Assembly (NCBI GenBank): GCA_020353515.1
Contig: CP070695.1
Coordinates: 1,738,150 to 1,797,334, forward strand
Origin: Candidatus Heimdallarchaeota archaeon
Lineage (GTDB): Archaea > Asgardarchaeota > Heimdallarchaeia > Hodarchaeales > Hodarchaeaceae
Length of the DNA: 59,185 bases
Reading direction: 5' to 3'
This document shows positions 26,633 to 36,034 of this stretch, piece after piece. Each line of letters opens with the position of its first letter. Position 1 is the first letter of the stretch. The position numbers were made by a program, and so were the translations under genes. The notes under the pieces were generated by a model. That model saw only the letters and a program-made list of their open reading frames with translations, had not been told where the DNA came from and made no database searches.

Positions 26633-28579
26633 TTGTCACGTAAGAACCCCAAATTGATCTTCATTCAAAGTGTCGCCCAACAAGAGCGCCGTTTAAGCCA
26701 AGAAATATCGTCGGAAGCTAAATCCTCAATCAAAACTCTTCAGCAATTCCCTAAACCCTACTATACAATAGCTGATGTGGAAGATCTAGTCGAAAAATTG
26801 AAACAAAAGATGCAAAATATCAATAAGACTGCTCATACGGAATTCTCAAAAATAGGACTGAAGGGAGTTGACAATATCGATTTAGCTGATATCGATACTA
26901 ATGTCACATTAGTTTCAAATGAAGAATTTGAACGATTAAAGGTAGAGAATCAGGAATTAACAGAAAAATTGGGTGAGGTTAAAGCACTTGAAGCGAAAAT
27001 AGATGACTTACAAATCTTATTGGACGAGAAAGAAACGGAAATAGCTCAGCTGCATGATCAATCTGGCATTGCCTCAGGAAAAGTTACATCGCAAATTGAG
27101 GATCTAAATCGCCTCCAAGGCGCTCTTGATGAAGCCCAACGTGATGCCAAGCAAGCTCTACAAGACCGTGAAAAGATGGAAACTGAATTTGAAACTGTTG
27201 GAAACGCATTGATGTCAGCACGACTTGAAATCGAGCAGCTTCAACAAGTTTTAGGAAATAAAGATCAAGAATTTGAGACACTTATTTCTGAGAAGAATAT
27301 TCAACTTGAAAATCTGAAGTCAGAGGTGCAAATTTTAAGTTCTCACTCAGAAGAGAACATCAAACTGAAAGAAACCGTTATTGTTCTTCAAAACGAGATC
27401 GATAAATTAAAAGATGAACATAGAGTGCAATTAGAAGAAAATACAAGGAACAATAGCCAATTAGCTCAACAAGTTAAAGACATGGAACTTGAAACAAATC
27501 AACTTAAAGACCAAATTTCTAAATTAGAACAAGAAAATGAGGATTTACTGTTAGACTCTGGGGAAACGAGCCAAGAAGCTGTAGCTATTCGGGAAAAATT
27601 AAACGAAAAGCAACAAATTCTTGACCAGAAAGAAGAGGAAAATAGAGAACTAATGCTGAAAGTTGAGAGAAGGGAAAAAGAATCTGAACAACTTTCAGAA
27701 CAGTTAAATAATCTTAAACAGGAATATAAACAAGTAAAACAAAATTTCGAGATGTTAACACTAGAAATAACAACTCAAAAACAAGAACTAAGTGAGAAAA
27801 CAGTAGAAATTGAAGAATTGCAGGAAAAAGTAGACAACTCGCAAGACTTGGCAGAAACTGCTTTGACCTCCCAGCGTTTATTGAAAACAAAAGTAAAAGA
27901 TTTAGAGACAGATCTAAAGGGTAAAAATGAGCGTATCCAAGGAATTGAATCTGATCGAAATGAATTACGTGAATCTCTTGCCAACATGAAAATCGAACAC
28001 GAAAAGCAAAAATCCCTAATAACAGACCTTAAAACCCAACTTGGTACAAAAAGTCGTGAATTGGAAGAGGGTCAGAAAGATTTAGAATTATTAAGACAAA
28101 GACAGGAAGAGATAACCCAACAGGCAGATGATTCTCGCTCCAAACAAGCTGAGATTGCACGAGAGCGTGATAAATATGAGGGTACAATAAAAGATCTTCA
28201 AGCACAGTTGAAAGACACAAAATCAGAGAAAGAACGCCTTGATAAGAAATCTAAAGAAATCCAAGCGGAAATGACTGAGAAAGATGGTGAAATCCAATCT
28301 CTCTCAAAAACAATTAAACAGTTAGAAAATAAATCGACCAATTTAATGGCTGCTGTTGAAACTTTAAGGATTAACCTAGCCAAGAATCCTAAATATGCGA
28401 TTCTGTTTGTCCTTCAAGATATCCAACAAGCAACATTGAAGGAACTTGCTAAAACTGTTGCTATTCAGAATGTTTTTGCATCTCGCCTTTTGAAAGAGCT
28501 TGAAAATGAGGGATGGATTACTTTCAATGAGACAACTGGTCAGGTGACTCTGAAGAAAGCACTTCTAGAAATAGACTAA
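26633..28579 (+). CDS. Long coiled-coil protein with C-terminal winged helix
   Basis: This 648-residue protein has a mixed N-terminal region of about 100 residues. A nearly unbroken coiled coil follows, from about 100 to 575, rich in Glu, Lys, Gln and Leu heptads. The C-terminal 65 residues, from NPKYAILFVLQDIQ through ELAKTVAIQNVFASRLLKEL to GWITFNETTGQVTL, look like a winged helix. There is no Walker motif, so it is not an SMC or Rad50 ATPase. The start is probably TTG with GGTAGTGA upstream. The layout suggests an extended rod that joins a DNA- or protein-binding head to the MoxR/VWA proteins encoded next. Confidence 0.75.
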   Translation: MSRKNPKLIFIQSVAQQERRLSQEISSEAKSSIKTLQQFPKPYYTIADVEDLVEKLKQKMQNINKTAHTEFSKIGLKGVDNIDLADIDTNVTLVSNEEFERLKVENQELTEKLGEVKALEAKIDDLQILLDEKETEIAQLHDQSGIASGKVTSQIEDLNRLQGALDEAQRDAKQALQDREKMETEFETVGNALMSARLEIEQLQQVLGNKDQEFETLISEKNIQLENLKSEVQILSSHSEENIKLKETVIVLQNEIDKLKDEHRVQLEENTRNNSQLAQQVKDMELETNQLKDQISKLEQENEDLLLDSGETSQEAVAIREKLNEKQQILDQKEEENRELMLKVERREKESEQLSEQLNNLKQEYKQVKQNFEMLTLEITTQKQELSEKTVEIEELQEKVDNSQDLAETALTSQRLLKTKVKDLETDLKGKNERIQGIESDRNELRESLANMKIEHEKQKSLITDLKTQLGTKSRELEEGQKDLELLRQRQEEITQQADDSRSKQAEIARERDKYEGTIKDLQAQLKDTKSEKERLDKKSKEIQAEMTEKDGEIQSLSKTIKQLENKSTNLMAAVETLRINLAKNPKYAILFVLQDIQQATLKELAKTVAIQNVFASRLLKELENEGWITFNETTGQVTLKKALLEID

Positions 28580-28629
28580 GTAAAAACGTATTTGTACTGA
28601 TTGTTTCACATTCAATCTGGGACGTTGAA

Positions 28630-29484
28630 ATGGATTTTAAACTAATCTTCAAATTATGTCAAGAGAATTTAATAGGTCTCGATAAAGAAATTCGGCTAAT
28701 CCTAGCCGCAATCAATAGTCACATCCCGACAGTCATTGAGGGGGAATCAGGGGTAGGCAAAACAGAATTGGTAAAAACTATCGCCAATGCTCTTAATCGG
28801 CCCTTTTTTCGCGTGGATGGTGATGAAAATCTTACAATTACCCATCTTCGGGGATGGTTTGATCCACCATTGGTTATGAAGACAGGATTTGGAGAGAAAA
28901 GTTTTATTCCTGGTCCCCTTGTGAATAGCATGCAACAGGGAGGGTTATTTTTCTTCAATGAGGTAAATCGCGCACCAAGTGAATCCATAAATGGTGTTCT
29001 TGCAGCTCTAGATGAACGGCAGATTGAGATTCCCCAACTTGGTCGCGTTCAAGCAACCAAAGAATTTTACTCTATTTTTGCGCGAAATCCTTCAGAATAT
29101 ATAGGAACAAATCCTTTGCCTGAAGCTTTCTTTGATAGATGTATTTTGGTTCGACTAAAACATAAATCTGGTGAAGAAGCAGAAAAAATCGTAAAACTTC
29201 GCACTAACTGTTCTGATAATGATCTAATAACTAAAGTCGTACTTTTTACGGACCAAACGAGAGTATCACCTTATTTTGAGGCTGGAGCGAGTGTTCGTGC
29301 TGCCATTCAACTTACTCAGCTTCTAAAGAATAGATCAATGACTCCTGAGCATGTTTACCCGGCTATCAATGCAGTTTATGCTGGTAAGGTACGACTTCAT
29401 CCAGATATTACTAAAGGTATAGAGGATTGCCTTTTTGAGATTGCAGAACCAATTTTCTTCCCTCCAGATTCAAAAAAATTCTAG
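28630..29484 (+). CDS. MoxR-type AAA+ ATPase
   Basis: This 284-residue AAA+ ATPase is of the MoxR kind, which act as chaperone-like remodelers paired with VWA proteins. The P-loop GESGVGKT lies at 38-45. The Walker B region reads FFNEVNRAP near 108-116, so the usual Asp is Asn while the catalytic Glu is kept. The sensor region FARNPSEYIG and the arginine-containing FFDRCILVR follow. It lies 50 bases after the coiled-coil gene and 35 bases before the VWA gene on the same strand. A GC-rich hairpin begins right after its stop. Confidence 0.88.
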   Translation: MDFKLIFKLCQENLIGLDKEIRLILAAINSHIPTVIEGESGVGKTELVKTIANALNRPFFRVDGDENLTITHLRGWFDPPLVMKTGFGEKSFIPGPLVNSMQQGGLFFFNEVNRAPSESINGVLAALDERQIEIPQLGRVQATKEFYSIFARNPSEYIGTNPLPEAFFDRCILVRLKHKSGEEAEKIVKLRTNCSDNDLITKVVLFTDQTRVSPYFEAGASVRAAIQLTQLLKNRSMTPEHVYPAINAVYAGKVRLHPDITKGIEDCLFEIAEPIFFPPDSKKF

Positions 29485-29504
29485 GGCGGGACAAGGATCC
29501 CGCC
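29485..29504 (+). repeat. GC-rich hairpin between MoxR and VWA genes
   Basis: GGCGGGA and TCCCGCC form a perfect 7-bp stem around the loop CAAGGA, directly after the MoxR stop codon. It is very GC-rich for this genome. It may set the expression ratio of the two genes, by partial termination or RNA processing, or be a small dispersed repeat. A similar-looking hairpin lies at 46861-46886. Confidence 0.55.
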
Positions 29505-29519
29505 TTACATGTTCAAGAT

Positions 29520-30497
29520 GTGAATATTCAAAGCTCCTTAGTTGAGAAAATCTATGAATATAAATTACAGAATAGGTTGAATACAGAAGAAGCCTTGAAT
29601 TTCGCACAACAAGCGATAGAAACACATAATCTACGTGCTGTTGAAATTATAGCTGAAAACTTTCCTCGAACTATTGTAGACGTTTTACAAACTGAGTCTG
29701 ATATGGCTAATATCATTTTAGAATCTAGTTCTCTATTTTTTCAGATTAAAGATTTTTTTACTCCTGAGGAAAAGCAATTATTATTAAAAAAAATCGTTCC
29801 GAAATTGTTTAGACACGCTGAAAGAATTTTTCAAGCTATTGATCGCTCAAAATATCCAGTTAAAATTCCATATACTCCTGGCATTTCTTGGCATTTAGAA
29901 GATACAATCGCAAATTTTCTTCTTTCAGGTGATTTTAATTTTACCTACAAACATGTTGTTTGCACTAAACGACAAAGAAAACAAAAATGTATTGTCTTGT
30001 TAATAGACAAAAGTCATTCAGTAATCTCTTCTCTTAAGCTGATAATTCTCACTTCGATTTTGTTCAGTCTATCCATGAATGCAAAAGATATTGCCTTAAT
30101 TGGTTTTGATACCCAACCAGAAGTAATAAAAGGGTTTATTGAATCTCAAATTACCACACAAGACATTATAACTCGTTTAGTAAATATTAGGTCAGGAGGT
30201 AAGACAAATATCTTTTCTGCACTACATGCTGTGAAGAAAGAATTCTCTCATCAAATTGGATATAAAAAAACACTTGTAATTATTTCTGATCTCCTTGCTA
30301 CAAGTGGGATGGATTTTCTACCTGTTCTAAAACAAATGGAGGATGTTCGAATTATCCTAACTCCTAGACGACGAACTCTTCAACTTACAGCTCCAATATT
30401 AGGAAAATTACAAAAATTACATAATATAAAGCTTTACTTGATGACAACTGATGAGCGATCAATTCCTGGACTTTTAGAGAAAGTCCTTTACGATTAA
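29520..30497 (+). CDS. VWA domain protein, partner of MoxR
   Basis: The 325-residue protein has a helical N-terminal half of about 150 residues and a C-terminal von Willebrand factor A domain. The metal-binding MIDAS site is complete: DKSHS at 163-167, Thr 229 in GGKTN, and Asp 257 in ISDLLAT. There is no signal peptide or membrane segment, so it is cytosolic. MoxR ATPases commonly work with VWA partners encoded next to them. The start is GTG. Its stop lies only four bases from the stop of the convergent protease gene. Confidence 0.85.
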   Translation: MNIQSSLVEKIYEYKLQNRLNTEEALNFAQQAIETHNLRAVEIIAENFPRTIVDVLQTESDMANIILESSSLFFQIKDFFTPEEKQLLLKKIVPKLFRHAERIFQAIDRSKYPVKIPYTPGISWHLEDTIANFLLSGDFNFTYKHVVCTKRQRKQKCIVLLIDKSHSVISSLKLIILTSILFSLSMNAKDIALIGFDTQPEVIKGFIESQITTQDIITRLVNIRSGGKTNIFSALHAVKKEFSHQIGYKKTLVIISDLLATSGMDFLPVLKQMEDVRIILTPRRRTLQLTAPILGKLQKLHNIKLYLMTTDERSIPGLLEKVLYD

Positions 30498-30501
30498 GAA
30501 C

Positions 30502-31995
30502 TTAAATTGCTTTTCCTGAATTTTGGGTTTCTTTAATCACTTGTTCAACAAGTTCTTCATATTCTTTCAGGTGAAAAGTGCGATAAACGGTAAGAATCCT
30601 TTCACGGAAACTAGGATGATCACTACCTTTTTCAGCTGTTTGGAATAGTTCGTGTTCAAATACCATTTTATCTGGTTGAGCAATTAATGTGGCGATGAAA
30701 CTTGAAATCTCCTCTTGTTCTAGGGTTTGACTGGCATCATAATCAAAACGTCGCCAATCAATGGTTTTCTCTTTAAGAACGCTAGGTGCAAAATCAGCCT
30801 CTGCAGTTTCTTCATCTTTTACTTTAGCAAAATATTTTGCTCTTCTTTCTAATAGAGAAGGTACAGCAGCCTCAATAAGTTGCGATCTCGCATTTATATC
30901 TAAATTTATATCATAATTCGTGACTAATTCTTCAAACTTCTCCTCTAAGAATAAACTTGGAGCAATTTCTCGAGCGACATCCTCATTGAGCTGTGTTTTA
31001 GGAAATCGTTGATATACTTTTCTCAGAAAGGTACTCGATGGTTTTTTTTCTTCAGAAAGGCTTGAAAGCCATTCTATTTCTCTCGAAAGAACTTGCATAG
31101 TTTCACTCCGTTGACCTAGGTGGATCAATGAATTGATTAAAACATCCGAACCAACCAATTCAGCCGCAAAATAATCAGATAAATATTCTGCTTGATGATT
31201 AGCGGAGGAAAGAAAATGAACAGTAATTTTCGTGACAATCGCTAATATTAGGTAAACTAATCCTAAGAATATTATCCGTTCAACAGCAATGCCTAAATTT
31301 AACGTATCAAAAAGGGCATCTAGTATACCAGTTACAATCTGAAGATAGATGAAGAGATAGACAAGGTTAAGGAATAATCTTGGAATTGAAAGAATCAGAC
31401 GGATAAGGCTATCACTGTTTTTCACATGAGCAAGTTCATGGGCAATAACTGCTTCTATTTCCCTATCGCTTAAAATCTCTAAAACATTAGTATTGAGAAC
31501 CAGATATGGTTTTCGAAAAAAGGGAATCGGTATAAGATCAAGAGAAAATGCATTAGGTACTGCTTTTCGATAAACATAAATCCTTGACACTTTAATTCTT
31601 GCTTCTTTCGACACCCGTGTTACTAAGTTAATAGTTTTTTCAACTAATGGAGCTTCTTCAGGAGCATATGCAGGTCCATAAAGTGGTTCTGGGTAGATCT
31701 GAATCATATTCTTATTCGAAAAGACTACATTTACTAGGACAGCTAAAAGAAGTAATTGTAAACCAGCAGTTAGTGCAACTAATATAGCTGTAAATCGAGG
31801 GTCAGACATTGGATTAATGGAAATATAGAACCCTAGAACATACCTTTGGGTTATCCACTGGATATCCAAGTATTCTGTTTTCTTTTCTTGACTAATACTA
31901 ATCCAAGAAACAATTATGATTTGAACCAAAGCAAGTGCGAAGAATATTGCTGCATTAGCAATGCGAGATACTCTGGTTCTTAGTATTGAAACCAT
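30502..31995 (-). CDS. M48 family membrane metalloprotease (HtpX-like)
   Basis: This zinc protease is anchored in the membrane and in bacteria degrades damaged membrane proteins. The active site VIAHELAHVKN (HExxH) and the third ligand region EYLSDYFAAEL are clear. Four hydrophobic segments surround them: two near the N-terminus and two between the active-site helices. At 497 residues it is longer than HtpX (about 290), with an extra C-terminal part of about 200 residues that I do not recognise. It is convergent with the VWA gene and has its own upstream region. Confidence 0.87.
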   Translation of the reverse strand: MVSILRTRVSRIANAAIFFALALVQIIIVSWISISQEKKTEYLDIQWITQRYVLGFYISINPMSDPRFTAILVALTAGLQLLLLAVLVNVVFSNKNMIQIYPEPLYGPAYAPEEAPLVEKTINLVTRVSKEARIKVSRIYVYRKAVPNAFSLDLIPIPFFRKPYLVLNTNVLEILSDREIEAVIAHELAHVKNSDSLIRLILSIPRLFLNLVYLFIYLQIVTGILDALFDTLNLGIAVERIIFLGLVYLILAIVTKITVHFLSSANHQAEYLSDYFAAELVGSDVLINSLIHLGQRSETMQVLSREIEWLSSLSEEKKPSSTFLRKVYQRFPKTQLNEDVAREIAPSLFLEEKFEELVTNYDINLDINARSQLIEAAVPSLLERRAKYFAKVKDEETAEADFAPSVLKEKTIDWRRFDYDASQTLEQEEISSFIATLIAQPDKMVFEHELFQTAEKGSDHPSFRERILTVYRTFHLKEYEELVEQVIKETQNSGKAI

Positions 31996-32100
31996 TTGGA
32001 CACTTCCGAATAGTAAATCATAATTAATTCCTTTAATATTCTTTTGAACTGATTGTTCTTTATTACTTATTGATGATTGAGTGATTTGCTAGAGTTTTTT

Positions 32101-34869
32101 TTACCAATAACCTGCCAATTTTCCTAAACGAGGAATTCGATGGGCAAGAAATGTACGAACTTCATCCACTATCACAAGAATGCTCCCAGAGGCAATTATA
32201 ATAACCCAATCGATTGCATTAAGCGCAGTAGTATTGAAAAATGGTTGGAAGAAAGAACTATAAACTATTAAGATGTGAAGCAGAATTGAACTAGCGATCG
32301 CAAGCAAGAGATATGGATTTCTAAAGAACTCTTTTCCTAGTAATGAGTGTTCTTCTTTACGGATGTTGAGAGCCATTATCATTTGAAACATTATCAACAT
32401 TGTGAAAGCAACAGTTCGAGCATGAATCTGTACCTCTTCAGATGGGAGTTGACCTGTAAGAACATTAGAATACATATACAAGAAAAATAGTAACAATGTT
32501 CCAATGGCAATAATAATCCCTGAATAGATTATGAAAAAGATTGATTTATGGGTTAAAATTGGTTCTTTAGGATCACGAGGATGTCTAATCATGACGTCAG
32601 GATCAGGAGGATCAACTCCCATGGCTAACGCAGGAAGACCATCTGTTACTAGATTCACCCAAAGAATTTGAATGGCTAACAAGGGTAATATAGGTGTTTG
32701 AAAGATCAAGGAAGTGAGAAGAATACCAAAAAACATTACAGCAATTTCTCCAGCGTTACAGGAGAGTAGGTAGAGGATAAATTTTCTCATATTGTCATAT
32801 ATCGTCCTTCCTTCAAGGATAGCGCCAACTATAGTGGAGAAATCATCATCTGCCAAAATCATATCAGACGCTTCTTTTGAGACATCTGTTCCTGCAATTC
32901 CCATGGCTACACCAATGTCAGCTCGCTTTAAAGCGGGGGCATCATTTACTCCGTCTCCCGTCATAGCAACAATTTGATTATTTGATTTTAATGCAGAAAC
33001 AATTTTTAATTTGTGTTCTGGAGATACCCGAGCATAGACATTAACGTCTCCAACTATGGATTCAAATTCCTCATCACTCATATTAGCTAATTGATTACCT
33101 TCAAGATAATGGGAAGAATCTTCAGAAGAGACTAAACCAATCTCTGTGGCAACTGCGACTGCTGTTTTTAGGTGATCACCTGTAATCATTACGGGCCGAA
33201 TACCAGCTTTCTTGCAAATCTCAATAGATTTCTTTGTACCTTGTCTTGGAGGATCCATGATAGCCATAGCCCCGACATAAACCAAATTTGACTCTATTTC
33301 TTCTGAATCCTCAGATAATATCACACGTTCAATTTTATCTTTTACTGGGTCTACAGATTTATACGCCATACCAAGCATTCGATAACCAGTCTTAGCAAGG
33401 TTCTGTTCGGCTTCCTCTAATCTATATCGTGTATCCTGATCAAGTGGTTTAATCTCGCCATTAGAGTAATAATACTTACATAGGTTGATCAGTACATCTG
33501 GAGCTCCTTTTGTGTAAACAAAATGCTCCCCCTGGAGATTTTTAACTAGCACACTCATACGTTTTGAATCAGAATCAAAAGGAACTTCGAAAAGACGTTT
33601 ATATTTTGAACGATCTAAAACATCCATCCTTTTTGCTACTCTTAATAATGCTATTTCAGTGGGATCACCTATATCTACATCTGTTGAGCCTCCCTCTTTA
33701 GATTCTGCTAGTTGGGCATTGTTACATTCCAGACCAATGGTAAGGATCAAGCAAATTACGTTATTCAAGGGTATCTTCTTAGTTATACGATATTCTTCGT
33801 CAACAGTTAGAATCTTTCTGACTGTCATTTTATTCCTTGTGAGTGTTCCTGTTTTATCAGAACAGATGACTGTAGTTGAACCAAGTGTTTCTACAGAAGG
33901 AAGACGTCTAATAATGGCATTTTTCCTGCTCATACGTTGAACTCCAAGAGCTAACGCAAGGGTGACCACTGCAGGTAAACCCTCGGGAACAGCAGCTACA
34001 GCTAAACCAACAGCAACAATGAACATTTCGATTGCTTCTTGATTTAACAGAATTCCAATAAAGAAAATGACCGCACAGATAGTTAAACTACCAATACCAA
34101 TCCATTTTCCTAGGGTAGCCAATCGTCTCTGGAGAGGGGTTTCCTCTGTCTTTTCCTCTAATAATCCTTTAGCTATTTTTCCAAATTCAGTCTGCATACC
34201 AGTTTTGATAATTAGAGCTTGACCCCGTCCTCGTGTGACACTAGTACCACTGAATACAGAATTTTCCATATCGGCAATAGGTGCATATTGCAGCACTTGA
34301 CTCATTGCCTCCTTTGCAGCTGGAAAAGACTCTCCAGTAAGCGCTGATTCATCAACACGAAGAGAATGTGATTCAAGAAGACGACCATCCGCGGGAATTT
34401 TATCTCCCTCTTCGATCAGAATAATATCTCCTGGCACTAAAAACTGAGCTTCGATTCGCTGTTTCTTACCTTCTCGAATGACAGTCGAAAAGGGAGCAGC
34501 CATGGACTTTAATGCTTCGATGGACTTTTCCGCTTTATACTCCTGAACAAAACCGAAAAAAGCGTTAAACATGACGATGGCAGAAATCGCGATAGCATCA
34601 ATAAAATATTCCATTCGTTGATGCTCATCAGGGGAAAATATACCGATTGTAACTGATATAATTAAAGCTACAAGTAATATGATAACTAAAGGGTCTTTAA
34701 ATTGTTCGAAAAAAAGGAAAATTGGATGTCTTTTCTTTGCTCGCTCTAATTCATTGGAACCATATTGCTTAAGTCTCTCCTCTGCTTCATCATTTGATAA
34801 TCCGTTATCATCCACCCCATATTGATCTAATAAATCTTCAATGTTCTCTGAATGCCAGTAATTGCCCAT
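32101..34869 (-). CDS. P-type cation ATPase, Ca2+-type (P2A-like)
   Basis: This 922-residue P-type ATPase pumps cations across the membrane, most likely Ca2+. In order: an N-terminal cation ATPase domain, TGESFPA, the M4 ion-site PEGLPA, the phosphorylated Asp in CSDKTGTLT, the nucleotide-binding KGAPDVL, and the hinge TGDGVNDAPALK. The M5 and M6 segments carry NAGE and NLVTDGLPALAMG, residues used for Ca2+ coordination in SERCA-type pumps. Ca2+ specificity rests on these and could be another divalent ion. AAAGTGAT precedes the ATG. It appears monocistronic. Confidence 0.9.
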   Translation of the reverse strand: MGNYWHSENIEDLLDQYGVDDNGLSNDEAEERLKQYGSNELERAKKRHPIFLFFEQFKDPLVIILLVALIISVTIGIFSPDEHQRMEYFIDAIAISAIVMFNAFFGFVQEYKAEKSIEALKSMAAPFSTVIREGKKQRIEAQFLVPGDIILIEEGDKIPADGRLLESHSLRVDESALTGESFPAAKEAMSQVLQYAPIADMENSVFSGTSVTRGRGQALIIKTGMQTEFGKIAKGLLEEKTEETPLQRRLATLGKWIGIGSLTICAVIFFIGILLNQEAIEMFIVAVGLAVAAVPEGLPAVVTLALALGVQRMSRKNAIIRRLPSVETLGSTTVICSDKTGTLTRNKMTVRKILTVDEEYRITKKIPLNNVICLILTIGLECNNAQLAESKEGGSTDVDIGDPTEIALLRVAKRMDVLDRSKYKRLFEVPFDSDSKRMSVLVKNLQGEHFVYTKGAPDVLINLCKYYYSNGEIKPLDQDTRYRLEEAEQNLAKTGYRMLGMAYKSVDPVKDKIERVILSEDSEEIESNLVYVGAMAIMDPPRQGTKKSIEICKKAGIRPVMITGDHLKTAVAVATEIGLVSSEDSSHYLEGNQLANMSDEEFESIVGDVNVYARVSPEHKLKIVSALKSNNQIVAMTGDGVNDAPALKRADIGVAMGIAGTDVSKEASDMILADDDFSTIVGAILEGRTIYDNMRKFILYLLSCNAGEIAVMFFGILLTSLIFQTPILPLLAIQILWVNLVTDGLPALAMGVDPPDPDVMIRHPRDPKEPILTHKSIFFIIYSGIIIAIGTLLLFFLYMYSNVLTGQLPSEEVQIHARTVAFTMLIMFQMIMALNIRKEEHSLLGKEFFRNPYLLLAIASSILLHILIVYSSFFQPFFNTTALNAIDWVIIIASGSILVIVDEVRTFLAHRIPRLGKLAGYW

Positions 34870-35431
34870 AAAAAATCACTTTAAGTCTTATCGATGACTG
34901 AACTGTTTTTCTTTTGAAGTTAATTATTTTCAAGACTATGTTGTCATTGCTATTAGTGGTTAGATGTTTGATCGAATGGAATTATTAAGCTGTTTGGGTC
35001 TCTATTCGAGGGTATTTTTAGCGTTTTTTCGTGATTGTCCTTTTAGCTGCTATTATTAGCCTCAGAATTCGAATAATCATCTATTTAGAGCCAAATTGCC
35101 TTAATTGAACAAATAACGCAAAAGTTTAATATTTTTTCTGTTACAGAAACAGACAACTTTTACTAGAATGAAGTTTTTTCCTTTTCGTGAAACAGATTGC
35201 ATACTCGTACTTCCAGTTAAGAGTGCTATCTAGTAATTTCTGGTTTGTATAAAGCGATGATTCTAGGATTTAGACTCCTAATAAAAGAGTAGAACATTTC
35301 AGAGATTTACGAACCTTTTTCAATTTAAATAAGTAACTAATTTTGATAGATAGTTTATATTTTAACAAATAATTGAAACCTAGAAGATAAAAATAAATCA
35401 ACAAGTAAATACAAGCAAGAGTAGAACTAAG
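34870..35431. promoter_or_regulatory. 562-base divergent gap; TATA box for the pseudo-GTPase gene
   Basis: I see no convincing gene. It is AT-rich with T-runs. For the rightward gene, TTTATATTT at 35354-35362 is a good TATA box about 70 bases before the ATG. The promoter of the leftward P-type ATPase must lie in the left part of the gap but I cannot place it. Confidence 0.45.
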
Positions 35432-35956
35432 ATGGCTGACAATGGAAATTGGAAGGAATATTTACTCAACATATCAATTCTCAGCCATCCCGACGAATTA
35501 GCAAACCCATTAATTCAAAGATTAATGCAAACTTATCCAAAGCAGGTTACTCTACATAATACTTCATCGAAATCAGAAAATGTCTTTATCCTCCAATTAG
35601 AACTTAAAAGCTGGCGATTAACTATCTACTTAGTGCAACCTATAGGGCAACTTATGGATAAAATGGTTTCTGATTATTACACCGCTATCGCAGGATCAAT
35701 TATTCTTTTTTCAAATAATCCAGAGTCATTTGAGGCTGCAAGAGCTTTCTATGATCAACTCAAAAAGATCAATGATAAAATTCCTGTTCTTGTTACTTTT
35801 ATTGAAGTGATTGATGGTGATGTACCCATTATTGACGAACCCGAGGTTCTAGACGATTCACCAAATGTGACATATTACGGAATAAGAGAAAATGACGAAG
35901 AAGCCTTTAGTAAGATCATAAAAACCTTTGTCAATAACTATTTCGGAATTCAATAA
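35432..35956 (+). CDS. Ras-superfamily-like pseudo-GTPase
   Basis: This 174-residue protein has the strand/helix order of a Ras/Rab GTPase without its nucleotide motifs. The segment SDYYTAIAGSIILF, then NPESFEAARAFYDQL and KIPVLVTFIEV, lines up with the Ras region after switch II (YYRGADGAILVY, SFENLKKW, PIVLVGNK). Where the P-loop should be it reads SHPDELANPLIQRL, with no GKS/T. DTAGQ reads VQPIGQ and NKxD is absent. It therefore probably does not bind GTP and may be a scaffold or partner of true small GTPases. The homology call is by eye. Confidence 0.6.
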   Translation: MADNGNWKEYLLNISILSHPDELANPLIQRLMQTYPKQVTLHNTSSKSENVFILQLELKSWRLTIYLVQPIGQLMDKMVSDYYTAIAGSIILFSNNPESFEAARAFYDQLKKINDKIPVLVTFIEVIDGDVPIIDEPEVLDDSPNVTYYGIRENDEEAFSKIIKTFVNNYFGIQ

Positions 35957-36000
35957 GGAAATAAGATCCTCACAAGATTTCGAGAAAATAGAATCCTATC

Positions 36001-36020
36001 CCAGGGATGGGATCCCTTGG
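36001..36020. terminator. Hairpin between convergent genes
   Basis: CCAGGGAT and ATCCCTTGG form a stem with a one-base bulge around GGG, between the convergent stops of the pseudo-GTPase and lipoprotein genes. T-rich sequence follows on the plus strand. It could terminate transcripts from both sides. Confidence 0.45.
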
Positions 36021-36034
36021 TTATGACTCTTTTG

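Noticed and set aside
26633..28579. Coiled-coil protein considered as SMC or Rad50
   Set aside because: There is no Walker A, signature or Walker B motif, and the end is a winged helix.
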